DNA of 64,000 nt from Zygnema circumcarinatum. Taxonomy: Eukaryota; Streptophyta; Zygnematophyceae; Zygnematales; Zygnemataceae. The position numbers were made by a program, and so were the translations under genes. The stretch spans positions 3,306,776 to 3,370,775 of the forward strand of contig CM074804.1 in assembly GCA_037447605.1 (NCBI GenBank), given 5' to 3'. The notes under the pieces were generated by a model. It saw nothing but the letters and a program-made list of their open reading frames with translations. It was not told the DNA's origin and did no database searches. Shown one piece after another: positions 1 to 12,000 of this stretch (positions are counted from its first letter, which is position 1; each line of letters starts with the position of its first letter).

Positions 1-22
1 GGAGGGGAGGGGAGGGGAGGCG
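1..22. repeat. short GGAGG tandem repeat at the window edge
   Basis: About four copies of a G-rich pentamer (GGAGG/GGGAGG) open the window, just downstream of the stop codon of the mosaic protease gene on the opposite strand. It is simple sequence and may continue outside the window. Confidence 0.6.
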
Positions 23-69
23 GACTCAGGGCGGGTGGTATTAGCGCTTTTGGTGGTGTTCATAGCGTC

Positions 70-3000
70 CTACTGCACCTGCTGGCCAGGCTGAATGCCG
101 ATGGGAGTGCCATCAGGCGCTCTGGTGACGCCACATACGAGTCCTGGATTCAGCTTGACGAGGGAGCCTACAGCGAGGCCGAAAGCGGTTTCAATCGCCC
201 AGCACGAGTCGTTCTGCATTCACACATTTGACCTCTGTCACTTAGAGTAGGTCAAGAACATTGTGAACAGAACGAACAAGATAAAGAAGCGAATTGCTTT
301 TTTTGTCACAATGGAGGTGGGGTCTCCGAATGTTGACTGCGTCTGGTTGGTCTGGCTTGGCCATACAGATTGGTTTTCGTATATTTTATTTTAAGAAGAG
401 AAGCAGTTTCAGCATGTTCGGCATGAAGCGGACCTGCTGAATGCTGTAGAGAACCTTGCAGGTTTTTGCTGCTGTATTTCGAATGTTTAGGACATCACCC
501 ATCCACAACGGATTACAAAGATCCTGCACATTGACATGAGAGAGAACACGAGAAGATAATAAATGAATAACAAATAACAAATGAATGAAGATGAATAGAA
601 GGTTGTGGCTCTGTCGAAGAACATCGATTGAAGAGAGTGAGCATGTGCAAAATCATCCTAATGAATTTTCCTTACACAGCAGCAGCCACACGTACCCGAT
701 TGGCCCTCGTGTTTTGACTTTTCAGTTGCATTATTGTTAATCCAGAAGCGTAAGCGATAATATAGCAATAATCTCCCGCTTTGACAGTGTACTTCTGCGG
801 CGATGGCGAGTTCGCTTGCACCGCTGCACAGAAGCATTCAATATTTCAATATAGCACGCTACTAAGACCACGCAAGCTGAAAAGGGGCAGCAAGAAAAGA
901 GGAAAGAGGTGTTCCGAAATTCCCTATTTCCAGATAGAACCGAGAACTACATTGTCGTTGATGTGCGATGGGTCCAAAGTCCAAACAATGCGAACACACA
1001 CCCACACACATTGGAGCTGTGTGCAGTGCAAGCACTTACGCGGAACACAGAGCGGCCTGCCGTCACTGTTGACCGCGCTGACATATCCTACAAAGCAGAC
1101 GCAATGGTAGTAGCCGTTGTTCTCATTCACGCAGTTGCCCGCTCCGCACGGGTTCAAGCTTGTGGCGCTACACACGTCCACTGCCACAAGCGCGATAGCG
1201 CAACAACGGACATTCGATAAAGGCACGTGGAAGTTGGATCGGACGGCTTGCCTTTAATAAGGGTTGAGCCCAGTGGGCACTGAAGGTTAGGAGAAAGTTA
1301 TACACAATGCAAAGTCCGATTGACTATCGGAACAATAACAAAAGCAACGCGATTGTTTCTATGATATGCAAGTACTTACCGAGGGCGCAAGTCTGCGTGT
1401 TGTCGGTATTCTGAGCAGCGACATACTTGCTTGGGCATTGGCATGTGTATGAACTCCCAGAGTTTATGCAGGTGCCTCTCCCACAAGGGTTGATTCTCAC
1501 ATTGCAGGGGTTGCCGTCAGGCGCTGCACATGCAGGGAGAGGGGCCTTGAGATAAGCCAAAGCGACTATCGGGACAAGGTTGTATGAGTTTCATCAGCAA
1601 GCATGATCATGAGCTTTCAGGGCCGGGAGGAGCATATCGTTTGCGAATTCAACTTTTTGTCATGAAACTCCGTTTGTACCAACTGGTTGTCGTTGTCCAA
1701 AAAATAGTAACTTGGAATGTCCTATGGTTGCGTTGCTACGCAGCATCCAAACAGAGAGGCCGTACCACCTGCAAGGCTTCAATCCTCAATACCAAAAACA
1801 ACTACAATAAGAATATTTGGAAGACCTTGTTTGAGGAACGTGCGCGAGCAAGTACTACTCACAGGCGATGACAGGGTAGAGGGCGGAGAGGGCCGCGAGT
1901 CCGCAACTTCCCTGCTTGATGCGCGCGTAGCCGCTGCGGCCCCACCCGGGGCCGAACGAGTTCCGTACGATCCAGTACGCGACGCCGCTCTCGCTGCCGT
2001 ACCCGACGAGGGCGAGGGCGTGGCTCAGCTGCGAGTCGTCCTTGCAGTCTCCCTCTGAGTCGGTGAATATGTCCCACTTCACAGCGTTCACACACACACA
2101 CAAGCAGAACAACAGGGTATGCTTTGAACATTTATAAGCATAATCTCAATGAAGTGATTCTCAATGAGCAGCACGGAATTCTATTTTATACTACGTACAG
2201 CTTGGTAATGCAAGCAGAAGGTCCCATAGTCTAGAAATGGTTACTTGAACCGTTCACTTGCCGAAGAAGCGACTTATTCAAAACGCATATAGCATATCCA
2301 TGATCGCTTTAACCCGCATACCAGAGGTTCTGTTGACGATTTGAGCCTAGTCCCTCCCACTACTCTCACTCTCTGACATGCTTGCAATGTCTGAATCACG
2401 ACAACTCTCAAGTGCACACACTGAAAAGCAGATGATCCAATCAAGCACACACCGAAAGAGAAGAAGTAAGGAGAAAGCTCCTCGGCCTCAAAACTCCTTA
2501 ATAAAGAAATGAAGAGAAACAAGCATTTATGTCAAGCCCTCAGGCTTCCACCTATGCTCTGACTAACTCCCCTACTTCCTGCTGCCCATACAGCCAGGCA
2601 ACTACACTCGGCAACACGAGCCAAGCTACAGCTGAATTAAGTTGAACTCTCAGGTTGATTAACTCCTAATCAACACCTACTTAAATACTAAGCGCTGCAC
2701 TACTCCACGTTCTACTGCACGCCGCCGCGCGCCACCGCGCTCCACCGCACAGCGCACCTCCATGTCGCTGGTGATGCTCCACGTCTCCAGGAGCTCGCCT
2801 CGCACCGCGCTGGAACTCACCCTCATGGTCGCCATGGCCAGGAGGGAGAAGGTCCGTACAGTTTCCTCCTTCCAAAGGCGCACCGACCTTCTCGAAGCTT
2901 CGCATCCACGCGCGCGCTTCTCCAGCGCCTGTGTTGGTCGTCCGTACATCCATGCGTCTCGTAAGCTCCGGACATTTCGTACGGTCGTCCACTAAAGCAA

Positions 3001-6000
3001 TAAGCAATACAAAGCTGACACGCAGCCTATCGCTGCGCGCCACGTGTCCAAACTATACTTATCAATTCTAAGTAGACTCCTGTGGTGGCGCGGCCTATCG
3101 CCGCCCTCCACGTGTCCTACTCAGACTTCTCGTGTTCCCACTAAGAACAGCGCCCTAGCGCCCTGTTCAGACTGTGACCAAATCTCCTAAGGACCGCCGA
3201 CAAAAGGCTAAGGACCGTACAGCGTACAATTCTAGGCTATACCCTTATTGTACCCAACATTCCCCCTCTCGGTCCTAGCCACCCAACACAACCAAAAGTT
3301 CCTACGCCTATGAGGATACTATTACGGCAATCCATCTTTCCTTGGTACCATGAGACTCCTCAGCTCACTACTCAAGGCTACTCCCTATTGCTATCATCCG
3401 CCCCCTCTTAAACTACAAGCAGGGTTTGGTGTTCAGCAACACTACCCATCATGAGTGCAGCAATGCTAGCGAAGTCAGCCGACTCGTTCGTCATCCTCAT
3501 TGTCCATCCGTCATTGTTCCGCTCACGTCCCCCCGTGATCCCGAAGAATGGAACGACTCTCGTAGCGTCCTTGTTCAACGGAGCCTCCATGCCAGTTGCA
3601 GTTCCGGTTTCTCCTTCCTCCTGTACCGCCAGCGAGGTACATGGTACGGCCGAGGGGCCGGCCTCACCTAATGACGCGGTGCCAGGCGCCGCAGGCTCAA
3701 ACCCGATCAACGGTCCGGATGTCAAGCACGGCGTGACCGGTGACGCTCCCTCCGAATCGGACTCCACCTTCACATCCAACGGCGCTGATTCCTCCTCCTT
3801 TCTCACATCACACGGCACAAGGTCCGCTTGATCGACGGTCGCCTCCAATCGGCTCATCTCCACCATCGATTTGAAGTAAGCAGGCTCTCCACCAAGGATC
3901 GCCGAATCGCCACCGTCCGCTCCAATAGTAATTTCGAAATTGGGCCACGGCTCAAAGTTCTCCTCGAAATCCTTGTCGCCTTTCTCTGTTGTTTTCTCCT
4001 GCAGCTTGAAGCCTCTGCTCCTCTCTGCAAACTCGTGCTTCATCACACTCACGTAGCACTTCAGACCCCACACACGAGCGACATAAGATATGTAATTTCC
4101 TTCGCTGTCCAATCGAAAAGTCTTCACCTTTTGCCCGGATTCTAGCTCCACCACCTCTTGCCACTTCTCAAATGCAGCAAAGGTCTCAGCTTTGCTCTCC
4201 AGCATTCGGACCCGAATTTCCCGAGAACAATCATTCAGAAAAGTAATAAAGAATTGTAAGCCTTCTAAATTAGCAAGAGAATTGGGGCTGCACATATCAG
4301 TGTGGACCATCTCAAGCCTTTCCTTGGCTCGGCCCTCCTCTTCACTCCCATGGCTTGAAAGCTGGCTATGAGCTTTCCCAGCAAGGCAATCTGTACAAAA
4401 CTCTACCTCTGCCACGAACGCACGTTGAAGTCCCTGGGTGTGTAGGACATCTCCCATGATGATTGTCCTCTTCATCTTCCCTTCTCGAATCTTCAGCTTC
4501 ACACGTCCTCCTCGGGAATCGTACACCCCCTCTCCAGTTTTTGCGTTGGCACATCTTGCCGCCACCATCTTTCTTTGCTCTGCACCAAAGGTTTTGTCAG
4601 AGCACCTGTGCTTTGAAACACCTGCATCAACTAGACATGGCAGCTCGACCTCCACATCTCGGACACCTCCAACAAACTCGTCTTTCTCAAAATCACCCCG
4701 TGCACCCAACCCCATCATTAGGTTCATCTCGGTAGTGCCGCCTCGACAAACAGCGGCTCTGTGACCCTTCTTGCCGCACTTGAAGCAGGTCCCTCGAAAA
4801 ATGGACCTCTTGGTGATTTCATCTTCACTCGAAGGCTCGTCCGAGCTCTCGGGTCGTCCCTTGTTCTGGTAGCAGTCAGTTGACACGTGCCCAAGCTTGC
4901 CGCAAGTAAAACATGTTGGGGTGGGTCTTCGATCATTCCTCCCCTTTTTCTTAGCCTGGATTAGCAACACATTGTCTACACCTGAACTCTCCTTTTCTAT
5001 CAATGAGTCAGCCTCTCTTATCCTCCCTTTGACTTGCTCCATGGTCATGGGCAAACTGGAAAGATGAGTCCTCAATGACTCCACTGTTCCCTCATATTTG
5101 CTTGGCAATCCTACCAGGAATTGGTGAATCTTGCTAGGTAATGGAATCGGCTGCTTAGCCACTACACACCTCTGCATAAGGCTATCAAATTTCACTATAT
5201 AATTGGTTAATGTTTCTCCCTTTTCCATCCTGCAAGCACTTATTTCTGCATACAGGTTTACTGCCAATCCTCCCTCTGCAACCTCATACACTGCTTGAAG
5301 ACTAGTCCACATCTCAGCAGCAGATCTTAAGTCTAGCAGCATGGTAGAGGGGCCATTGCCTACTGTCATGGCGATGTATCCTGCGGCCTTCTTGTTCTTC
5401 ACTTGCCACAGGTCAAACGCCTTCACGTCCGCCGTCCCCTCAGAGTCGGCCGGAGAAGGTGGTTCCGGGGTGCTCCCGTCTACGTACTTGAAGAGGCCCT
5501 TGCTCTCCAACAGGTACGTCATCCTCCACCTCCAATGTCTGTAATCTGTCCCTTCGAAAACCGGGACCCTATACCTGGGTTCCTCATCGGAAAACGCTCT
5601 GATACCACTGTTGACAATTTGAGCCTAGTCCCTCCCACTACTCTCACTCTCTGACATGCTTGCAATGTCTGAATCACGACAACTCTCAAGTGCACACACT
5701 GAAAAGCAGATGATCCAATCAAGCACACACCGAAAGAGAAGAAGTAAGGAGAAAGCTCCTCGGCCTCAAAACTCCTTAATAAAGAAATGAAGAGAAACAA
5801 GCATTTATGTCAAGCCCTCAGGCTTCCACCTATGCTCTGACTAACTCCCCTACTTCCTGCTGCCCATACAGCCAGGCAACTACACTCGGCAACACGAGCC
5901 AAGCTACAGCTGAATTAAGTTGAACTCTCAGGTTGATTAACTCCTAATCAACACCTACTTAAATACTAAGCGCTGCACTACTCCACGTTCTACTGCACGC

Positions 6001-9000
6001 CGCCGCGCGCCACCGCGCTCCACCGCACAGCGCACCTCCATGTCGCTGGTGATGCTCCACGTCTCCAGGAGCTCGCCTCGCACCGCGCTGGAACTCACCC
6101 TCATGGTCGCCATGGCCAGGAGGGAGAAGGTCCGTACAGTTTCCTCCTTCCAAAGGCGCACCGACCTTCTCGAAGCTTCGCATCCACGCGCGCGCTTCTC
6201 CAGCGCCTGTGTTGGTCGTCCGTACATCCATGCGTCTCGTAAGCTCCGGACATTTCGTACGGTCGTCCACTAAAGCAATAAGCAATACAAAGCTGACACG
6301 CAGCCTATCGCTGCGCGCCACGTGTCCAAACTATACTTATCAATTCTAAGTAGACTCCTGTGGTGGCGCGGCCTATCGCCGCCCTCCACGTGTCCTACTC
6401 AGACTTCTCGTGTTCCCACTAAGAACAGCGCCCTAGCGCCCTGTTCAGACTGTGACCAAATCTCCTAAGGACCGCCGACAAAAGGCTAAGGACCGTACAG
6501 CGTACAATTCTAGGCTATACCCCTATTGTACCCAGGATTCCCCCTCTCGGTCCTAGCCACCCAAAACAACCAAAAGTTCCTACGCCTATGAGGATACTAT
6601 TACGGCGATCCATCTTTCCTTGGTACCATGAGACTCCTCAGCTCACTACTCAAGGCTACTCCCTATTGCTATCATCCGCCCCCTCTTAAACTACAAGCAG
6701 GGTTTGGTGTTCAGCAACACTACCCATCATGAGTGCAGCAATGCTAGCGAAGTCAGCCGACTCGTTCGTCATCCTCATTGTCCATCCGTCATTGTTCCGC
6801 TCACGTCCCCCCGTGATCCCGAAGAATGGAACGACTCTCGTAGCGTCCTTGTTCAACGGAGCCTCCATACCAGTTGCAGTTCCGGTTTCTCCTTCCTCCT
6901 GTACCGCCAGCGAGGTACATGGTACGGCCGAGGGGCCGGCCTCACCTAATGACGCGGTGCCAGGCGCCGCAGGCTCAAACCCGATCAACGGTCCGGATGT
7001 CAAGCACGGCGTGACCGGTGACGCTCCCTCCGAATCGGACTCCACCTTCACATCCAACGGCGCTGATTCCTCCTCCTTTCTCACATCACACGGCACAAGG
7101 TCCGCTTGATCGACGGTCGCCTCCAATCGGCTCATCTCCACCATCGATTTGAAGTAAGCAGGCTCTCCACCAAGGATCGCCGAATCGCCACCGTCCGCTC
7201 CAATAGTAATTTCGAAATTGGGCCACGGCTCAAAGTTCTCCTCGAAATCCTTGTCGCCTTTCTCTGTTGTTTTCTCCTGCAGCTTGAAGCCTCTGCTCCT
7301 CTCTGCAAACTCGTGCTTCATCACACTCACGTAGCACTTCAGACCCCACACACGAGCGACATAAGATATGTAATTTCCTTCGCTGTCCAATCGAAAAGTC
7401 TTCACCTTTTGCCCGGATTCTAGCTCCACCACCTCTTGCCACTTCTCAAATGCAGCAAAGGTCTCAGCTTTGCTCTCCAGCATTCGGACCCGAATTTCCC
7501 GAGAACAATCATTCAGAAAAGTAATAAAGAATTGTAAGCCTTCTAAATTAGCAAGAGAATTGGGGCTGCACATATCAGTGTGGACCATCTCAAGCCTTTC
7601 CTTGGCTCGGCCCTCCTCTTCACTCCCATGGCTTGAAAGCTGGCTATGAGCTTTCCCAGCAAGGCAATCTGTACAAAACTCTACCTCTGCCACGAACGCA
7701 CGTTGAAGTCCCTGGGTGTGTAGGACATCTCCCATGATGATTGTCCTCTTCATCTTCCCTTCTCGAATCTTCAGCTTCACACGTCCTCCTCGGGAATCGT
7801 ACACCCCCTCTCCAGTTTTTGCGTTGGCACATCTTGCCGCCACCATCTTTCTTTGCTCTGCACCAAAGGTTTTGTCAGAGCACCTGTGCTTTGAAACACC
7901 TGCATCAACTAGACATGGCAGCTCGACCTCCACATCTCGGACACCTCCAACAAACTCGTCTTTCTCAAAATCACCCCGTGCACCCAACCCCATCATTAGG
8001 TTCATCTCGGTAGTGCCGCCTCGACAAACAGCGGCTCTGTGACCCTTCTTGCCGCACTTGAAGCAGGTCCCTCGAAAAATGGACCTCTTGGTGATTTCAT
8101 CTTCACTCGAAGGCTCGTCCGAGCTCTCGGGTCGTCCCTTGTTCTGGTAGCAGTCAGTTGACACGTGCCCAAGCTTGCCGCAAGTAAAACATGTTGGGGT
8201 GGGTCTTCGATCATTCCTCCCCTTTTTCTTAGCCTGGATTAGCAACACATTGTCTACACCTGAACTCTCCTTTTCTATCAATGAGTCAGCCTCTCTTATC
8301 CTCCCTTTGACTTGCTCCATGGTCATGGGCAAACTGGAAAGATGAGTCCTCAATGACTCCACTGTTCCCTCATATTTGCTTGGCAATCCTACCAGGAATT
8401 GGTGAATCTTGCTAGGTAATGGAATCGGCTGCTTAGCCACTACACACCTCTGCATAAGGCTATCAAATTTCACTATATAATTGGTTAATGTTTCTCCCTT
8501 TTCCATCCTGCAAGCACTTATTTCTGCATACAGGTTTACTGCCAATCCTCCCTCTGCAACCTCATACACTGCTTGAAGACTAGTCCACATCTCAGCAGCA
8601 GATCTTAAGTCTAGCAGCATGGTAGAGGGGCCATTGCCTACTGTCATGGCGATGTATCCTGCGGCCTTCTTGTTCTTCACTTGCCACAGGTCAAACGCCT
8701 TCACGTCCGCCGTCCCCTCAGAGTCGGCCGGAGAAAGTGGTTCCGGGGTGCTCCCGTCTACGTACTTGAAGAGGCCCTTGCTCTCCAACAGGTACGTCAT
8801 CCTCCACCTCCAATGTCTGTAATCTGTCCCTTCGAAAACCGGGACCCTATACCTGGGTTCCTCATCGGAAAACGCTCTGATACCACTGTTGACAATTTGA
8901 GCCTGGTCCCTCCCACTACTCTCACTCTCTGACATGCTTGCAATGTCTGAATCAATACAACCCTCAAGTGCACACACTGAAAAGCAAATGATCCAATCAA

Positions 9001-12000
9001 GCAGACACCGAAAGAGAATAAGTAAGGAGAAAGCTCCTCGGCCTCAAAACTCCTTAATAAAGAAATGAAGAGAAACAAGCATTTATGTCAAGCCCTCAGG
9101 CTTCCACCTATGCTCTGACTAACTCCCCTACTTCCTGCTGCCCATACAGCCAGGCAACTACACTCGGCAACACGAGCCAAGCTACAGCTGAATTAAGTTG
9201 AACTCTCAGGTTGATTAACTCCTAATCAACACCTACTTAAATACTAAGCGCTGCACTACTCCACGTTCTACTGCACGCCGCCGCGCGCCACCGCGCTCCA
9301 CCGCACAGCGCACCTCCATGTCGTTGGTGATGCTCCACGTCTCCAGGAGCTCGCCTCGCACCGCGCTGGAACTCACCCTCAGGGTCGCCATGGCCAGGAG
9401 GGAGAAGGTCCGTACAGTTTCCTCCTTCCAAAGGCGCACCGACCTTCTCGAAGCTTCGCATCCACGCGCGCGCTTCTCCAGCGCCTGTGTTGGTCGTCCG
9501 TACATCCATGCGTCTCGTAAGCTCCGGACATTTCGTACGGTCGTCCACTAAAGCAATAAGCAATACAAAGCTGACACGCAGCCTATCGCTGCGCGCCACG
9601 TGTCCAAACTATACTTATCAATTCTAAGTAGACTCCTGTGGTGGCGCGGCCTATCGCCGCCCTCCACGTGTCCTACTCAGACTTCTCGTGTTCCCACTAA
9701 GAACAGCGCCCTAGCGCCCTGTTCAGACTGTGACCAAATCTCCTAAGGACCGCCGACAAAAGGCTAAGGACCGTACAGCGTACAATTCTAGGCTATACCC
9801 CTATTGTACCCAGCAGGTTCAAAGTAATTGCTATTTTCTCACCGTGTTCCACACCATGAGCTGCTGTGTGAGAGTTATGAACGCTGTGACGGGCTGTCGG
9901 CTGACAGCAGCTTTGAGGGCCAAAACATTGGACGCAGGAACCTGCTCATATCTCAGCACATACACTATCCGCTGTACGGACGCAGCCTGCTCAGCATCCG
10001 CACAAGCTCAAAAAGTACATATCAGCACTCGCGGAGTCCCCGCCCCCCAAGTGACTTCAGAACAGTCGCCTTCCAAGCTCCGAACCCTTGAGATTGCGCA
10101 AACCCTTAAACTCCTGAAGGCCGCGATTAAACCTTCGACCGTGGCCCACGGGGAGGCTCGCATCAGCACGAGTGCACGCCACGACGAACCACCTCAATAA
10201 AGTAAATCATTGAAATCTGACACCTGACGAAGTCATGTTAAAAGTCAATGGACCCTATTAAGTCAACGAACACGACAGACGCAACCACAAAGGCCGCCAC
10301 ATCTCAGCAAGTCACGTTCGCGTAAAGTCACGTGTGTGCGCCTACCCACCCGGCAGGCGGCCTCGGTGTTCGGTCCGTACGGTCCGTACGCCGGCGCCGT
10401 GGCGAGGCCGCCCGAGGCCGCCGCGAGCCAGTCGAGGACGCGCGCGGGCCACCCGCCCAGGCACGAACCGACCCCGGAGCAGTCCCGGACCTGCGCCTCC
10501 GCGAGCGCGACCGCCGCGGGGGGTGGCCCGCGCCACACGCCGTACGCGCCCTCCACAGCGGCCACCGCCGCGAACACCGTGCACGACCCTGCGGGATGCC
10601 GCGCAGGGGTTTAGGGTTAAAGGTGTGAGGGTGAAGGGTGTATGGTTGAGAGTTTAGGGATAGGATGTGAGGGTGGAGGGTGTAGAGTTTTGGGTTGAGG
10701 GTTTAGGCACCGCATGCGCCCTGGTCCTTGGCGGGGCCAAAGTACGGGGACCAGTCGACGGCGGGCGGGAGGGCGTCCATCCAGCTCGCGTGCCGTGACA
10801 GCACGTTCAAGCGCGTTGTGCCGCCATCGCTGCCTGCAGGCGGCGCCGCCAGCCCGGACGGGGCTGCACGCACGTGCGTACAGGGGCAAGGTAAGGACAG
10901 GGACAAGGACGAGCGCTCAAGGGGCAAGGCCAGGCGGTGCAAGCAGCATTCCCGCCATACTCACTCAAAGCCACGGGGACACTCACAGGCTAAGTTGTTG
11001 ACAAGTGCACGGCGAAGTGGCAGCCACAGTTGGTTGGCGTTGTTGGGAGCATCGTTAGACTTGCAATACCACTGCTTCAAATACTCTCCACTACGGGATC
11101 CGGTAGCATCGAGGCACAGGCCGGAGTTTACGTTTTGCCATTGAACGGAGAAATCCACAGAGCTGCTGTAGATGGGCGTCCATAGCTGGTTGGTACCGCC
11201 ATGGCATGCTGCAGCCCATCCGCCACCCCATATAGACATCAGACAGAGATTTGAGAATAGCACCAGCGTCTAAGACTAGTCAATAACATTCAGGGAATCC
11301 TTAAGAAACGCGTTTGGATGATTCTTCCACTGCCCACGTGTTATCTTTTTCCTATCTTAAAGTTGTTTCAGGCCAAGTGATCATCTCAAATATCCAGATA
11401 GCGTAAACTCTGTATAGAACGAAGAGAGCTAAATTATGTCTTGTGTATTGGTTTTAACCAGGGCGAGAGCTCACTGAATATAGTCAAGACTGTTTCAGCA
11501 TCTTTGCTAGCCCATGGAACATCCAAACACATTCCTCGCGTTTGCTGAAAAGAGTAGGCGTTCCCGACCTTGTTGAGGAACCACAGGGCTCCGACATTAC
11601 CATCAAATCCATTAGGATCTGCAATCGCAACAGAGCTTCTTTGTTCAGAAACAATGATTTATATGCGTCAAAAGCGAGCCAAGGAAATGCATGTCAAAGA
11701 AATCGCGTGCATGCTGCATGCTAAGGGGCGGAAAAAGTTGTCGCCACTTAAAGAGTGATTCGAAAATATTGTGAAAGTTGCATTGGCAGAAACAGATTTT
11801 AAGGATATCTCAAAGGATATTCCCACTAAGCTGTGCGGCAATACGTACAGTCAGAAAACTGAACTCGAGTTCCGACATTAGAATTGTTTCCCTCGGCAGA
11901 CCACGCGTTCAACGAATTCGAGGGTACAACAAGGAAGTTCCCTATTGAAGGATCGGTCCAGAGCTTCAGATTTACTGCAAGCAGAGAGACATGGAATTGA

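Larger units (their letters stand above)
2331..9815 (-). mobile_element. Copia-type LTR retrotransposon array, LTR-internal-LTR-internal-LTR
   Basis: Three 929-bp LTRs separate two nearly identical internal regions. On the minus strand each LTR starts TGTTGG or TGCTGG and ends GTCAACA, apart from small differences at the extreme terminus. GGTTC flanks the whole array at 2326-2330 and 9816-9820, a 5-bp target site duplication. Each internal region has a primer-binding site TGGTATCAGAGC directly after its 5' LTR and a purine tract directly before its 3' LTR. The internal regions encode gag, a degenerate protease/integrase segment and a unique tail. I see no reverse transcriptase or RNase H, so the element looks non-autonomous. 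It lies in intron 12 of the mosaic protease gene, in the same orientation as that gene. Confidence 0.92.

Noticed and set aside
2677-3043. Small ORFs of 77-120 aa repeated three times (also at 5955-6321 and 9233-9599)
   Set aside because: They lie inside the 929-bp LTRs and are repeated because the LTR is; they resemble no protein.
10332-10657. Overlapping 80-107 aa ORFs on both strands in the GC-rich block
   Set aside because: They are shadows of the GC-rich papain exon 10588-10350; only the minus-strand frame carries the conserved protease residues.
10602-10708. True telomere or chromosome end
   Set aside because: The units are degenerate, the run is about 100 bp, and it sits inside an intron flanked by coding exons.
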